64,000 nt of DNA from Gaeumannomyces sp. JS-464. Lineage: Eukaryota > Ascomycota > Sordariomycetes > Magnaporthales > Magnaporthaceae. The position numbers and the translations under genes are program-made. The stretch is from assembly GCA_002197995.1 (NCBI GenBank), contig NGZR01000003.1, positions 124,001 to 188,000 on the forward strand. Direction: 5' to 3'. Below the pieces are notes generated by a model, which was given only the letters and a program-made list of their open reading frames with translations, was not told the origin of the DNA and did not search any database. Shown here one piece after another: positions 33,400 to 46,023 of the stretch; position 1 is the stretch's first letter; every line of letters begins with the position of its first letter.

Positions 33400-35704
33400 C
33401 TAATCATCATCGTCATCGCTGTCATCGTCGTCGTCCTCTTGCAGCCACTCGACCAGCCGCTGGCACTTTTCCCGCACGGCCGCCATGCGCTCGCCCCCTC
33501 CCGGCCCGGACGCCGTCGCCTCGGCCGAGTTGCGCCACCAGGCCATGATGCCGTCCTCCTCGAGCACGTCGAGGGCGTACAGTTGCTGCAGCAGGGCCGA
33601 GAGCAGGGCGCCCGCGCGGGCGGGCTCGACGACGCTGCTGCCAGCGGCGGCCTTGTGCAGGGCCAGCGCGAATGCGGCCTGGTCCTGCTCCGGGTCCGAG
33701 CCGCCGAACGCCGACCTCGCTCACGAACTTGGCCGTGCCCTTTTTCGCCTTGAGGGCTCGCTCGGCGGCCTTTGACGGCTCGAGCGGGCCGCTGGCGAGC
33801 GTCATGAGCTCGACGGCGGTGCGCACCAGGGCCGTGGCGATGGCGCGGCGCACCTGGGCGTCGGACGCGTCGTTAGCCAGCCGGAGGCCCATAAACTCGA
33901 GCTTGGCGCCGTCCAGGTCCTTTGTGTCCTCGGACCGGAGCGCGTCCACGAGGCTGGTGACGGCGTCGCTGTGGAAGCCCGCCCTGCCGCCGCCCTCGCC
34001 GCCGCTGCCACCCGAGTTGACCGACGAGATGGACATGTGCCTGTCGCGGTGCGGGGCGCCCGAGCCCCCAGCGCCGGCTCCCTCGTCAGCCTTGTCGTCG
34101 TCGTCGTCGTCGTCAAAGACCGAGTCGAACGACGAGATGGAGGAGGAAGAAATGTTGAGGTGTTCTAGTGAGTAGATCAGTGATCTCTGGAGCACCGCCG
34201 GGTCCAGCTCGTCCAGATCCTCGTCCTCCTCGTCGCCGTCGTCGTACTTGTACACGGCACCCTTGCCCGACGGACCGAGCAGGGTCTTGTTGGACTCAGC
34301 CAGAACCCGGTCGTGGGTGAGCAGGGAGAGGGTCGTCTTGGGCGGCAGCGAGACGCCGTCACCGATGTGGACCCCAAAGGAAACGAGAGACCCCTCAGGG
34401 AGTGTGCAGCCCCTGCCGATGGTCACGGACCCAGCCACTATGGACCTCTTGATGACGGCGCCGTCCTCGATGGTGGCGTCGCTCCAGATGATGCTGTCCT
34501 CGATGCGGACGTTGCTGCCGATGTAGCACCTGCAGCCGACGACGCTGTTGGACACGGTGCTGCCGGGCCCGACGACCGTCTTCATGCCGACGACGGAGCG
34601 GTCGACGTGGCTGCCCGCCTCGAACTTGACGCCCTTCTCGGCGTAGACGAAGCCGGCGCGCAGCGAGTAGTCCTGGCCGTGGACCAGGTTGTTGTCGGGG
34701 ACCATGGGGAAGGCCCAGCGGCCGACGACGTCGCGCGTGACCGACTCGTAGAGCCGCAGGCTGCTGGCGCGGGCGGCGTACCCGCGGGACACGACCTCGG
34801 TGTGGATCATCTTGCCGTTGAGCTCCCAGTCCTTGAGGACGCCGTGCAAGAAGTTGCGACGGGGCGACTCGTAGTCAAAGCTGTCGGACCAGAGGGCGAG
34901 GACGTCGGGGGTGCAGATGTCGATCTCGCAGTCGATCAGGTCAGCGCGCAACTCGACGGCGCCGTGGTCGAGCACGGCCGGGTCGAGGCGCACGTAGCGG
35001 TCGGCCTGGCCGGGGCTCAGCTCCTCGTAGTGCAGGCAGCGGCCATCGGCGGCGTCGATGGCGAAGATGGGGGTGACGGGCTGGGCCTTGGTGCGGTGGG
35101 TGGTGGCGTCGCCGCCCTCGCGCAGGACCATAGTCATGATGGCGTCGCGGTTGGCGTCGCGGCGGCGGCGGTGGGCGGTCAGGGCGGCGCGAGCGAGCGG
35201 GATGTTGGCGACGAGGTCGCCGTGGACGAGGATGAAGTCGCCCGAGATCAGGCCGCGGCCGTCGAGGTCGCGCAGGAAGTCGCCGGGCGACGAGGCGTCG
35301 TTGACGCGCACAAACTCGAGCAGCGAGAAGGGGCTGCGGTCGCCGGCGGGGCTCCAGCGCGGCGAGTCGGCGATGTACTGCTCGACCTGGTCGGTGTGGT
35401 TGCCGCAGTAGACAAAGACCTCTACGACGCCGTTCATGGCGAGGTACTCGAGCGTGTACTCGATGAGGGGCGTGTTGGCGAGGGGCAGGAGGCACTGGCA
35501 GGGCGCGCGTTGGCGTCAGTCCACGTTGGCTTGCTGGCTGGCAGAAACGGCCGAACGTACCCTCGGCTTCTCCAGCGTAAAGGGCGCAAAGCGGTCCTGG
35601 AACGAGTCGGCCAGCACGACGGCCTGCAGCACGTCCTCGCCCTTTTCCTCGGCGCCGGCCTTTTTGGCCTTTTGGCCGCCGCCTTTGCCGGCCGCCTTGG
35701 ACAT
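33400..35704 (-). CDS. gcd6: Translation initiation factor eIF2B subunit epsilon (GCD6)
   Basis: This is the catalytic subunit of the guanine-nucleotide exchange factor for eIF2. Exon 1 (35704-35561) starts MSKAAGKGGGQKAKKAG and reaches LQAVVLADSFQDRFAPFT. A 66-nt intron (35560-35495) leads to LLPLANTPLIEYTLEYLAMNG, the opening of the nucleotidyltransferase-like domain. Then come DFILVHGDLVANIPL, left-handed beta-helix hexapeptides (VVGPGSTVSNSVVGCRCYIG, IEDSIIWSDATIEDGAVIKR), an acidic linker, and the C-terminal W2 catalytic domain (LLSALLQQLYALDVLEEDGI, MAWWRNS, ending QEDDDDDSDDD). One single-base shift is needed near 33710-33730 before DPEQDQAAFALAL; the exon lengths fit one extra base there. 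Intact length is about 745 residues. Confidence -1.
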
Positions 35705-38700
35705 GGCTGTGATGTGTGCGGGGAGGCAGTTGTCGTGTCTGTCTGTGGTGGCCGCCGCCAGTCGATGCGAGGCGTGTGCGGGCGAGGGTAGTGATGGTGG
35801 TGAGGGTCAAGGCCAGCCTTGACGATGACGATTGTCCTCGAGCTGGAGCTCTGATGACTCAATCCGCAGGGGCCGACTCTGCCCCGCACCACTGGATTTT
35901 TAGTGCCCGCCTGCCCGCCTTGTGTTCTCCCCGAGCCGCATTGCCTGCCCAGCATTGGACGAGGACGAGCCCCACCCACACCGGCTTGGGAGCGCACTCT
36001 CCATTGAAGAAACACCCAGGTCTGGCCGCCAATTGACAGACACCTCCTCAAATTAATCCAGGCCAGCCGAGACCCGTCGTGTTAGCCACCAACCTCCAAG
36101 CCGAGGCTGGTCTCGTGTGGCTTGCCCGCTCTGGACCCTGAAAAAGACGACATGACCAAAATAGAAACCAACAGCCGTCACCCAGCTACATAAGCCTGGA
36201 TGCTCCTGCAGCGCGGTCTAGCCAACCCCGGAAGCGAGCAAATAGAACGAACAGGTAAGATTCCCTTACATTTCTCTCACCGCCAGCTTTCCCTTTTTCG
36301 GGCGGGTGCGACATCATGCCGCCGTCTCGCCCGAGGTTTGGTGTCGGCTTTTGGGGAGCGGCTGAGATGCAGTCATTTTTGTCTCTGCCAGCTCATAATT
36401 TTTTTTATTCTCCCCGTCTGTCACGGTTTCCACCCGCTCAATTGAGTCTTGGGTTTGTTTGTTCATCTCCATATACAAAGATAAAAGTAGTATTCCATCT
36501 GCTCTGCAAGATAAGCGGGCAGAATGGGCACGACAGAAGAGAAAGAAGAGAAAAAAGAAAGAAAAGAAAGAAGAAAAAAAAAAAAACGGCCGAATCATGC
36601 CCACGAGGCGTTGCGTGGCAGGCCCGCGGTCCAGACCATGATAGACCCCCGTTAGCCCCTTGGTCTATCCCGCCGTTGCCGTTACACGGACCCCAGCGTC
36701 GAGGCCAGACCAGCCAGAACCAGCCCACCCTTGCACACACTACTTTCCCTTCCCTTCAGCTCCATCCCGCCGTCGTCGCCGTCGTGTTCGTCGGCCTTAT
36801 TTCTTGGGTGCTCTCCTACCCGACCAGAATGCTACGTATACAGTAGGTACCCTGTCATCTTCACAGAAACAACCGCCTCCAAAAACGGCAGACATCCATG
36901 CCAAATGCATGCAAAGCACCCCGAACGATACAACAAAGGGGGTGGGGCCAGGGGAGAGAGAGGAGGGGGTGTGTGTGTGTGGGCGCTAGTGGTGGTGATC
37001 CGTTCCTCCCACCCCGGGAAAGTGCCAAAAGAGCCCAGCCAAGCAAAGCACGCACGACGCAAAGGCCCGCCTGGGCCCGCGGGTCTGGGGCGGGCCTTCC
37101 TCTCCTGCTCTTCTTTTCCCTTGCTTTTATAGCCCGCGCATCTCCCCTGGTGCCCGTTGTGGGCTTTTCGTTTTGCTATCCATTGCTCGTGCACAAAAAC
37201 AAAACGAGGCGTGTGGCTTGTTCGCCCATGTGCTGGCAGGCTAGGCCAAAAAATAACGGGCTCGTCATCCCGTTTTCTCCTCCCCTTGCATTCCACTCCC
37301 GCCCGTCATTCTTCCTTTCATTTTCTTTTCTTTCTATTTTCCCTCACGTCTCTTGTTTTTTTGTGTGGTTGATTCAGCCTTGCCCCGGCTGCCATCCAAA
37401 GCATAAAACACCAACAAAAAACCTAACAAGCAACCACATCGTCACCAACCCGGGATCATACCCTGTTCTGTCCCTTCCTCCAGGCCCCTCCACTGCCACC
37501 TTCTTCTCTCCTTGATCAGCCAGCCCGATAAGGCGCATATTCAAAGCCCTTGTCCCTGACCCCCAGGGGTTGCTCTTGGCTCTCTCCAAGGCTATGTACT
37601 GTGACCGCGTGCTTCACCTCCCCGGGCGCAAGACAAACGCCCCGTCGTTCCATATCTCTCCCAAACCCCTGCCCCAATCCCCCGCCAAACAAACAACCGG
37701 CGGATCCTTCTGTCCGAAACGGCTCCTGCCATCCCTTGTTCTTCCCGCGGCTGAACTGTGCTGGCAGCTAGTTTTCCTTGCCTTGTCCCCCTTTTCCCAG
37801 CCGAAGCTTTCCGTTCCTGAAAGTAACCGCCGCGCCGCTGACTCCCATTCTCCGGGAATCCCTCTTCTCTTTTTCGTTTATTTATTCCCATCCCGTGGAC
37901 CAACATAAAAAAACAACAAACAACTCGCCGTGTTTGCCCCGATCCACCTGCCCTTTTTCCCAACCCACCCACGCACAGAGCCCAGCAAAAATCCCAAAAC
38001 CATCGAGATCCAGGACGACAAAGGGGCCAACCCCGTCTCTCCGCGAGACATTTGCCCCCTTTTCTCAGACCACTAGAGATGCCCCAGACGTCGTCGACAC
38101 GCCGTGGCCATGCCCATGCCCTGCCCGCCAGCATGACGGCTTCCCCTCCACCCGCGCCTCATTCCAAGACATGGACAGCCCGTGGTAGAAAACATGTTTC
38201 GCCAGCAAGGGAGGAAAATACGACAAGGCAGACAGACGGGACCTAACTTGCACATTCCAGCCCGCACGAGACGGTGCGCCGCCAGCCAACCAAGGAACAA
38301 CCACACATCGCACACCACCGGGTGTCACTTCACACTCTGCACCATCGCCGGCTCGAGTGACGTACGCCCGCTGTCGCATTTTTCCCACCATGCTCTCGAG
38401 CTGGGGCGCCTACATAGACTGTCTGCCCGCTCTTTCAACCACTGACCAGGGCCATCCCTGGCGGGGCAGCTTGTTCTGCGTCTCTATCACGCTCTGTCTC
38501 CCTCTTGTCCCCTCCCGTCATTACCAAATATTTTCCCTCCCCTATGCCTTGCCCGCAACCCCCTTGTCCCTCGCCCCCTCTTCTTGTCGTGGGCACCCAG
38601 TGCTTGAACAGGAACCACCCGACGCGCCCATACCCAGAAGGGACGATAAACTCCTCATCGCCAAAGAATATACATGAAAGATAGGCGGTATCCAAGAAGA

Positions 38701-39179
38701 CAGCAACAGATATGGAAACCCAGCCGGCCGATGGCGGATGCCGCCACTGATAACCAAAGACCTGGGGACCCGCAGGACCGTCCCATCCAAAAGCGAATGA
38801 CCCGAAGGAGAAAAAAAAGACACACCAACCCAACGCCGACCTCGTCGTCATGAGAGTCTGTTGAAAGAGTCTGTGATTGTCGTGGGGGAAGGAGAGGAAG
38901 AGAAAGAAAACAAAAGAAGAAAAAGGTTGTGTCGATAGCGCGACGGGAATCATCACATCACCACCCCGAAAGAAACACCCCTAGCCGAGTATCCAAGACC
39001 GTTCCGAAGCAACGCCCGGACCCGCGACCATGATGGGAAAAATATCGAACCCGACTCAAAACCATGGCGAACAGGAGAGTCAGGAAGCCGGTGTGCCACG
39101 CGATCGACCGGCCGACCGAGGATTCTTCGACCGACGCATCAACCGAGCAGCCAGCAGACGGGCACGTTTGTTCCCCAAC
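35705..39179. other. Long intergenic interval between eIF2B epsilon and skn7, no gene supported
   Basis: This 3.5 kb contains only short open stretches without recognisable content. There is a polypurine tract near 36537-36590, CT-rich blocks near 37260-37540, and the promoter of eIF2B epsilon at its left end. The right part may be the 3' UTR of skn7. No splice-linked coding potential was found on either strand. Confidence -1.
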
Positions 39180-41762
39180 CTATGGGAAAGCCGCGGCCCC
39201 GCCGTACATGCGCTGTCTTTTTTCGGGCCTGTCGTCAGGCTGGCCGTCGGGCATTCTTGGGATGGGCGGCGTGGCGACCTGAGGCCATGATACCTGGGAA
39301 CCCGCCCGGCCGCTGAGACCCGCCCGGCGTCAGCGTCATGGGCCCGCTACCCGCCGTCATGTAGCTCCCTGCGCCGCCGCTGCTGTCTACCGCCGGCGAC
39401 GTCTGCGACATGGTCCCCGGCGAGTTCCACGATCCCGCCGTCGTCGAGGGCGAGTGCAGCCCCGCTGCCCGAGCCTCCTTCAAACTTGATCGACGGCGAA
39501 TGCAGCGGCGGGGCGCTCCCATCGAACTTGATGCCGTGGTGGCCTGGGGGCCCGCCCGTGTGCTGCACGCTGTGCGCCTGTCCCTGTGGCGGAGGCCCCC
39601 GACGGCCGGGTTTGCCGTTATGGTGGCCATGCTCATGGGGCCTCCCGACGAGCCCGGCCCAAAGGCCATGGTGGACATGGGCTGTGGAGGCATCACCTCG
39701 GTGTACAGACTTTCCTCTTGCGGGTTCTTGTACATGTGCGCCAGGTGCTTCTTGAGGATCCGGATCATGCCCTCCTTTGTGAAGGGCTTGGCCAACACGT
39801 CGTTCATGCCTGTGGCGAAACCCGGTCAGTCGTTTTCCCTGGATACGGTTACAAGCCTGGCCCCTTTCAGAAAACCGCCGCACTTACCAAAGTTGAAATA
39901 GGTCGCAATGTCTTCCTGTCGAATATTGGACGTCATGGCCACAATCGGAACGCCTGTGTGGTTCTCGGTTCGAATACACGTGGCTGCCGAAACGCCATCT
40001 AGGTTCGGCATGATAATATCCATAAAGACCAGGTGATATCGATTCGGGTCTGTATTGACGAGCCCGACCGCCTCCATACCGTCGCCCTGCAGTAGGGAAA
40101 GACGCGGACTCATCAGCCACCACTCTCACAAAACCATGCGCGCCGAGCGCTCTACACTCCGGCATTGCGCGTTCGAGGGAACCACTGCAAGGACGGGAGG
40201 GAAACTTACGGCAGTGTCGACCTGGCAGCCATACTGCATCAGGAACTTGGCGCCGATCCTGGCACACACCTTGTCGTCCTCGACCAGCAGGATGTAGGGT
40301 CTTTTGGCCCATATGCTTGCTTGCCCGCGGCGCCTTGGGTGGGGGCGTTATCTGGCTGGTCGCCTCCATGGCCTGGGACCATGGGCGGCTGCGTGTACGG
40401 GATGTTGTGGATGTGGTCGGCGTGGAACGGGTCGATGCCCTGGTTCTGCCCCATGGGGTAGACGAGGTGCTTCACGTCGTGAAACGGGTCCCCGGCATGG
40501 GCATCGACAGGCTGAGGTTCTGCTGCGGGAACACGGCCGTGGATGACGTGGTCGATTCGGGCGGCGACGAGACGTTCTGGAAAGCCAACGATAGTCGCTC
40601 GAGTTCCTTGCCAAAGTTGGGCTGTCGACGGCCGAGGCCACGCTGAGAAGTGTCTCGCGCGCGCGCCGCAGCTCAGGCGCCGGCTCATCGCCGCTGTCCG
40701 GAGCATGCCGAGCCCACCCGAGTGGAAGCCCTGGCCCGGTTCGACGGGTTCGCGTGCTTGCTGTTCCGCCGGCGTCGTCCAGGTTGTCGAGGAAGTTGAG
40801 CATCGTGGTGCACCTGGTTCTGCGCCTTGCCGTCTTCTGCAGACTCAGGACCTCCTCGACAAGCAGCTTGTTGGTCGCCAGGACCTGGTAGTAGTGGTCT
40901 TGCAGGCCCGCCACCTGCTGCAGCGCGGCCGACAAGGATTCGTTCATGAGCGAGACCTGCTGGTTGTTCGGGAAGCTGTCGTCCACCACCGCAGTCTGTT
41001 TTCTCGGTGCGGGCGCCTTCCTTCGGATGTTGTCGAGGTTGTCCTTCATGTTGGCCTTGAACTCGGGGTGCTTGAACTCCCAGACCTGTTCTCGGTTGTC
41101 AGCCATGCGCCTGTCTAACCGAGGGGCGAGAGAGCGTATGCCATACCCCTTGGCCGTACTGCGCGGCGCCGTTATCTTCGGTGTGCCGCACTTTGTGGAA
41201 GTCGTATTTGTTCAGCTGCCGCACAAAACTAGCAAAGTTGCTGTGTTTGAAGTGCTTTGGCAAAATCGTCTTGGTGAACTTTTCATTCTGTTCCCCAAGG
41301 TTGCCGTGTCAGAAGCCTGGCCTGCCCACCACGTCGGAATCGTCAATACTCTTACCTCCAACACGACAAAGCTGTCGCCATCATTGCCCCAGCGTACTAT
41401 TTCATCATACGCGGGATCTTCCAACATTCTGTTTTAACGCCATGTCAGCAAAAGGAGCCAGGGATTCCTGTGAGAAAGCTGCCGATTGATCGCCCATCAC
41501 TGGCAACTGAAGACGTTGCTTGCTTACTTGTACAGCTTACGAACCTGGTTGGGACGACATTGTCAGCACGGACGGACAGATCAACGACGACGCTGCACCT
41601 GCTTGATCAAGATGCATCCCCAGACGTTGCCGGCCTGGTGAGTGCGAGATGACCAGCGTGCATTTGGGGTTATTGCGGACAGACGAGACGGGACAAAAAG
41701 CATTGCGAGGGAAGGGATTGTCATACAAAATCGCTAGAGTTGTTGCCGCCCGGTGCGGCCAT
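39180..41762 (-). CDS. skn7: Skn7-type response regulator / HSF-like transcription factor
   Basis: Skn7 is the nuclear response regulator that combines two-component osmotic and oxidative signals with DNA binding. Exons: 41762-41727 ([12 protein letters not shown]), a 17-nt exon 41544-41528 (VRKLYK), 41428-41356, 41287-41147, 41085-40210, 40086-39888 and 39809-39180. The HSF-type DNA-binding domain reads [56 protein letters not shown] and [11 protein letters not shown] coiled coil follows ([19 protein letters not shown]). The receiver domain shows [25 protein letters not shown] with the phospho-acceptor Asp, VAMTSN and [10 protein letters not shown]. The tail has [20 protein letters not shown] and ends near [11 protein letters not shown]. 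Several single-base shifts are needed between 40300 and 40840 and near 39590, 39470 and 39280. Length is about 655 residues. Confidence -1.
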
Positions 41763-43918
41763 CTCGCCATTCAGCGGCGGCGGCATGACTGCGCGCCGGA
41801 CTGCTGCCTACTCGATCGTTGGGGCGATAGGCGGCGGCGCCGGAAAAATTTTGCCCCGTGGGATAAAAAATAAAATAAAAAGAGGGGGGGGAGGGGAAGA
41901 GGGGGACGCAAGTGAGACCAGACCGGTCGAGATGGCCAGTCTGTTCTCACGATACAGGGCGTGGAGAGCGAGACTTCGGCGCCGGGCAAGACTTGGGAGC
42001 TGTCGATGGACAAGTCTGGGTCCCGGGCTTGGGAGGAAACGGGGCACGGAGCGCGGAGGTTGGGAAGGGGCAGGTCGAGAGCAGAAAAAGGGGGCGGACC
42101 GATGGCAAGTGATGGATCTGGGCCTTGGGGTGGTGGGCGGTCACAGCGATGTGCTCGTCATCCACCAGAATTCGAACGGCCTCGTACTCTGTCTCGCTTT
42201 TTGTGTTTGTCTTGTTCTTCCCTCGTTCCTCACTGGCCTCTCTTTCCACTCTTAGTATCTAGGGCAGCCTTTGGGAGGATTCAGATGCCTCCTTTCACCG
42301 TCAGCATCGGCTGCAGCTCACTTGTTGCTATTGTGCTTCTCCCCGGATTATCCCACCTCTTCCCAGTGCGCCAAGCAAGAAAGCCTGTGTCTGATCCCGA
42401 GGCCTTGTGCTGTAGTGTAGCACCGTTTCCACTTTTCCGCCCTCTTTCCCTCGCGCTCCCGGCGATGCGGTCAAGTCGGCAGGCGGAACAAGGCGGTACG
42501 GACAAGGCGGGAGCAGGTGGTCGGGGCGGGCAGCACGTAGGTTCAGGAAGCGAGGATCGAGGTGGTCGGGCAATGCAGTGGCTTGCAGGAGCAGATGCAG
42601 GCGGCAAAGGTAATTCGGCGCTGTGGCGGGATCGAAGTCAATTCCGACATGCGCTTCGGCAGCTCGCAGTCTTCTGGCCGGCGAGGCCCAGGCGGGATGA
42701 ATGGATGGACCGAACGTGCGGGCTGGAACCAGAGGGCCGGCCAGAGCCCGTCGAAATGGAGCTTGCCTGGGTCGACGTCGGACTCTGGGCGGGCGCAGGG
42801 CAGCAAGTAGAGTTGCGTGGGTCGCGTCGCGGGCAGGCCCAGCAACAGACCACAGGCTCTACGGAGTCGGTCTGGAGCAGTCGACAGGCGTCGATTGAAG
42901 ACGTCGTATGGAAGGGCCTGGCAGGGTCCTTTTTGTTGCCGGCACGGGATCGGCAGGCGGATATACTTTGGGCAGGCGGAGAGGCGATGCGCCGGCTGGT
43001 GGCAGTTTGCGAGGAGGCAGGAGGGCAGGCAGGCTAGGTTAAAGGGGGGTGTGGGGGAGTCGGGAAGCGCGAGTGCGGTCGAGCGTGGCGTGCAAGGTCC
43101 CCAGATGCTTCTCTGTGGTCTGGCAGGTAGGTACCTTGGCAGGCGAGGCGGGTTCGGGAGCTGGTCGCGGCGACGAGGGAAAAGCTACGCACACTGTGGG
43201 CGGCCGACGAGGGACGAACGCCAGCGGGTGCGAGGGGTGCGTTGTACCAGCAATGCGGGAGCCAAGGACTTCTCTAATGTTCTCCTTCGCGAGGCAAAGA
43301 CCCAAGGGCTAGGGGCAGGCGAGTCGACTCACTCGACTGCGGGTGGTGGCGGGAGCGAAGGCCAAAAGGCGGCGGCGACAGCTCGAGAAAGAGGGAAAGC
43401 AAGCACGGCAACCTGACGCCATTGATTGCTTGGGATTGGTCGAGGGTGCAGGCCGGGCAGGAGCCGTTCTGCTCAGGCGGCGCCGGTGGAGCTCCTGCTC
43501 GTCCTTTGTCTTGGCTGGCACCTGGCTGGGGTGCTGGGCTGGCTTGACCGAGTGGGATACAGTGCTGGTTGTGTCAGGCCACACGTTCCTCCCTCTTTCC
43601 CTCAACCCATCCCTCCACACAGTCTGGGTGTCTGGCCCACCCTACCCCACGCCCTTGCCCCTTCGTGCACCTCGGGCGGTCAGCCAGCAGCTAGCTCCTC
43701 CTTCCCGGTTATCCCAAAAAGCCCGTTGTTTCGGTCGTCTGCTGGGCTGTTGTTTCCGTCGCGTTGGGAGGGGCCGCAAAGCACAAATTCCATGGGCGCG
43801 CCGGCGGGAAATGCATGGCCGATCAGAATACCATTTTGAGGTTTTGGTGGCGCTGGAGGCTACGCTAGCCCAAGATTCTCAACGGGCCATATTGCTTTCC
43901 GTCATGCTGCATTTGAGA

Positions 43919-43948
<30 letters not shown>
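43919..43948. repeat. (GCT)10 trinucleotide microsatellite
   Basis: Ten perfect GCT units in non-coding DNA upstream of skn7. Confidence -1.
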
Positions 43949-43951
<3 letters not shown>

Positions 43952-45980
43952 ACTGCTCCTCCCTCCACAAGACTGGCACTGCTCTGCTGCTTTCGATTTT
44001 TTTTTTTTTTTTTTTTTTCACCACCTCGAGACGGAAACCGCTCGAGGCCGCGAACGGGACTCCCCAAGGGGCAAGAAAAACAATCAACAGAGAACAAGCG
44101 CACAAGTCAGGCACTCCTTTCATTAGGAGCAAAACCCGGCCCGCAGCTTGAACGGCGTCGGCTCTCCGGGGCTGCGTCGTCGAGCAGAACAAAGAAAAAA
44201 CCTGCTTCCTCAACCATCAACTCTCCACAGTGCTGAAAATGTGGCCCTCTGCGGAACGCACCCTGCAACCCACCGTGCCCACTCAACCTGGCGAAAAAAA
44301 AAGAGCCTGGCTTCTTCCGGCGTGCCGGTTGCCGATCCTCGCCCAGATCTCCGCGGGTGATCCACCCCATTACGCACTGTGGCGTCAGGCCCTGGTCCGG
44401 GGACCCTGGTCGTCTCGCCTGGCGCCTTCGCGATTGGGCCAGAGGCAGGCAGGCGCGGCAGTCTGCTGCACTCTGCGCCCAGCAGCGCCAGCGCTGCACC
44501 CTTTGTGCTTTGGTCTTGAATCTTTCTATTCCACTTCTTCATGTGCCACTCTTGCAGCTTGCATCCATCCCTTCTTTGGCTGCGCCATTTTTTATTGCTG
44601 CCATAACAAGAAAAAGGATTCAAGACGCCAGCCAACGGTCAAACACCCATCCCACCTTTTGTTGCACGGTCTCGTGGGACATGGCAACGAAGGTAGAAAA
44701 AATTGGGACAAGACAAGCAGATGAGCTGACATTTTGCGTAAGGCGTATCGACCGTATGTGCCAACCAAGGAGGTTACGTAGCAACATGGAGCAAGCGCCT
44801 TTTTTTCTGTTCATTTCTTTGCCTCTTGTGGTTTGCAGAGCTTGGGGTTTCTGCCCCGGACGAGTACGTCCGTGCAGGCTGGAATTCGCTTCTAGGTCTG
44901 AGACAGGTGGCGGGCGACAGAGATGAGAGAGGGAGAAAAGAAAGCGCCCATTGCTTGCGAGAGTACCTTAGGTACCTGTCAAGCGAAAAACTGCCTAATC
45001 GAGTCAACAATCAAGTGCTGTCCATTCCGACAGCAGCCTCGAGCCTCGCGTGCCTCGCAAACCTGTCCTCGCTCTGCCCTCCCAAGACAGCCCAGGACCT
45101 CTGCAAGGCACAGACGACAAGAACCGTGATGCGTCGCCCAATGTACAGTGCCGACGCGGCGCCCATGTGGCCCCCCTCGTTGCAACATCATCTCAACTCC
45201 CCAACGGCCAAACCCAACCTAGACGGCATCGGACGGCGTCCTGGGGAAAGCTAACCGTTTTGCCCCGTCCCACGACACCCTGGTAGTCATGAAGCATCAA
45301 GAAGAAGAAAAAGTCTCCCGTCCATCCCGCAGCAGACAAGGGAACAGCTGTCGCCAAGGGCCAGAACCCACCCTCAGCCCTCAGCCCTCAGCTCCCACCC
45401 AGAGTAGTTTTCCCTGTCTCTCGTTTTTTTTTTTTTTTTGCTGGGCACGCCATAACATCCATGCCCAAATTCCTGCCTTGTTTACCACCAACAACAAAGA
45501 TACAATCGTTTGTACACATATGCGGGAGCTAGCAGCGGGCTGAGGAACACCCACACCCTCAGATCCGGCAGACTGGTCGGCATCAAGAGCCGCACGCCCT
45601 CCCACTCCTCCCTCCCGCACCCATCCTCATGTTCTCACAACCAGGACCAAAAAGTGTCTCAGCCTGGCAGATTCCGCTCCACGGTCCTTTTGTATCCGGA
45701 AAAAAAAGGGTCCAGGCGTTGCCAATCTACAGGCGACTCTGCCCAGCCCCTAGACGTGCTGCATCTCCATCTGGGCGTTTGCTGTGCTGTGTACACGTGT
45801 CTGCACATCTCCGTATATCCCGCGTCTTCTACCCGCCCCGGCATCTGGAGATCGGCGGTTGGGTCCCACCGGCAGCAAGGTCCGAGAGCCCTACGCATTG
45901 TCACGATCAAACAATTACACATCCATGGACGCATGGAACGCGGGGAGAGCAGCGGCATTGGGGTCACACAGATAACAACC

Positions 45981-45981
<1 letters not shown>

Positions 45982-46022
<41 letters not shown>
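45982..46022. repeat. A41 homopolymer
   Basis: Forty-one consecutive A residues in intergenic sequence. No LINE or SINE body is recognisable immediately 5' of it on the plus strand, so its origin is unclear. Confidence -1.

Positions 46023-46023
<1 letters not shown>

Noticed and set aside
34313..35791. 492-codon plus-strand frame opposite eIF2B epsilon
   Set aside because: Val/Ala/Gly/Asp-rich antisense shadow of the real gene; no domain similarity.
41961..43037. 358-codon plus-strand open stretch upstream of skn7
   Set aside because: No recognisable motif, composition like translated GC-rich non-coding DNA, no splice-linked partner and no family resemblance.
43343..44236. 297-codon plus-strand open stretch containing an Ala run
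   Set aside because: The Ala run is the (GCT)10 microsatellite and a T run follows as poly-Phe. Nothing else resembles a protein family.
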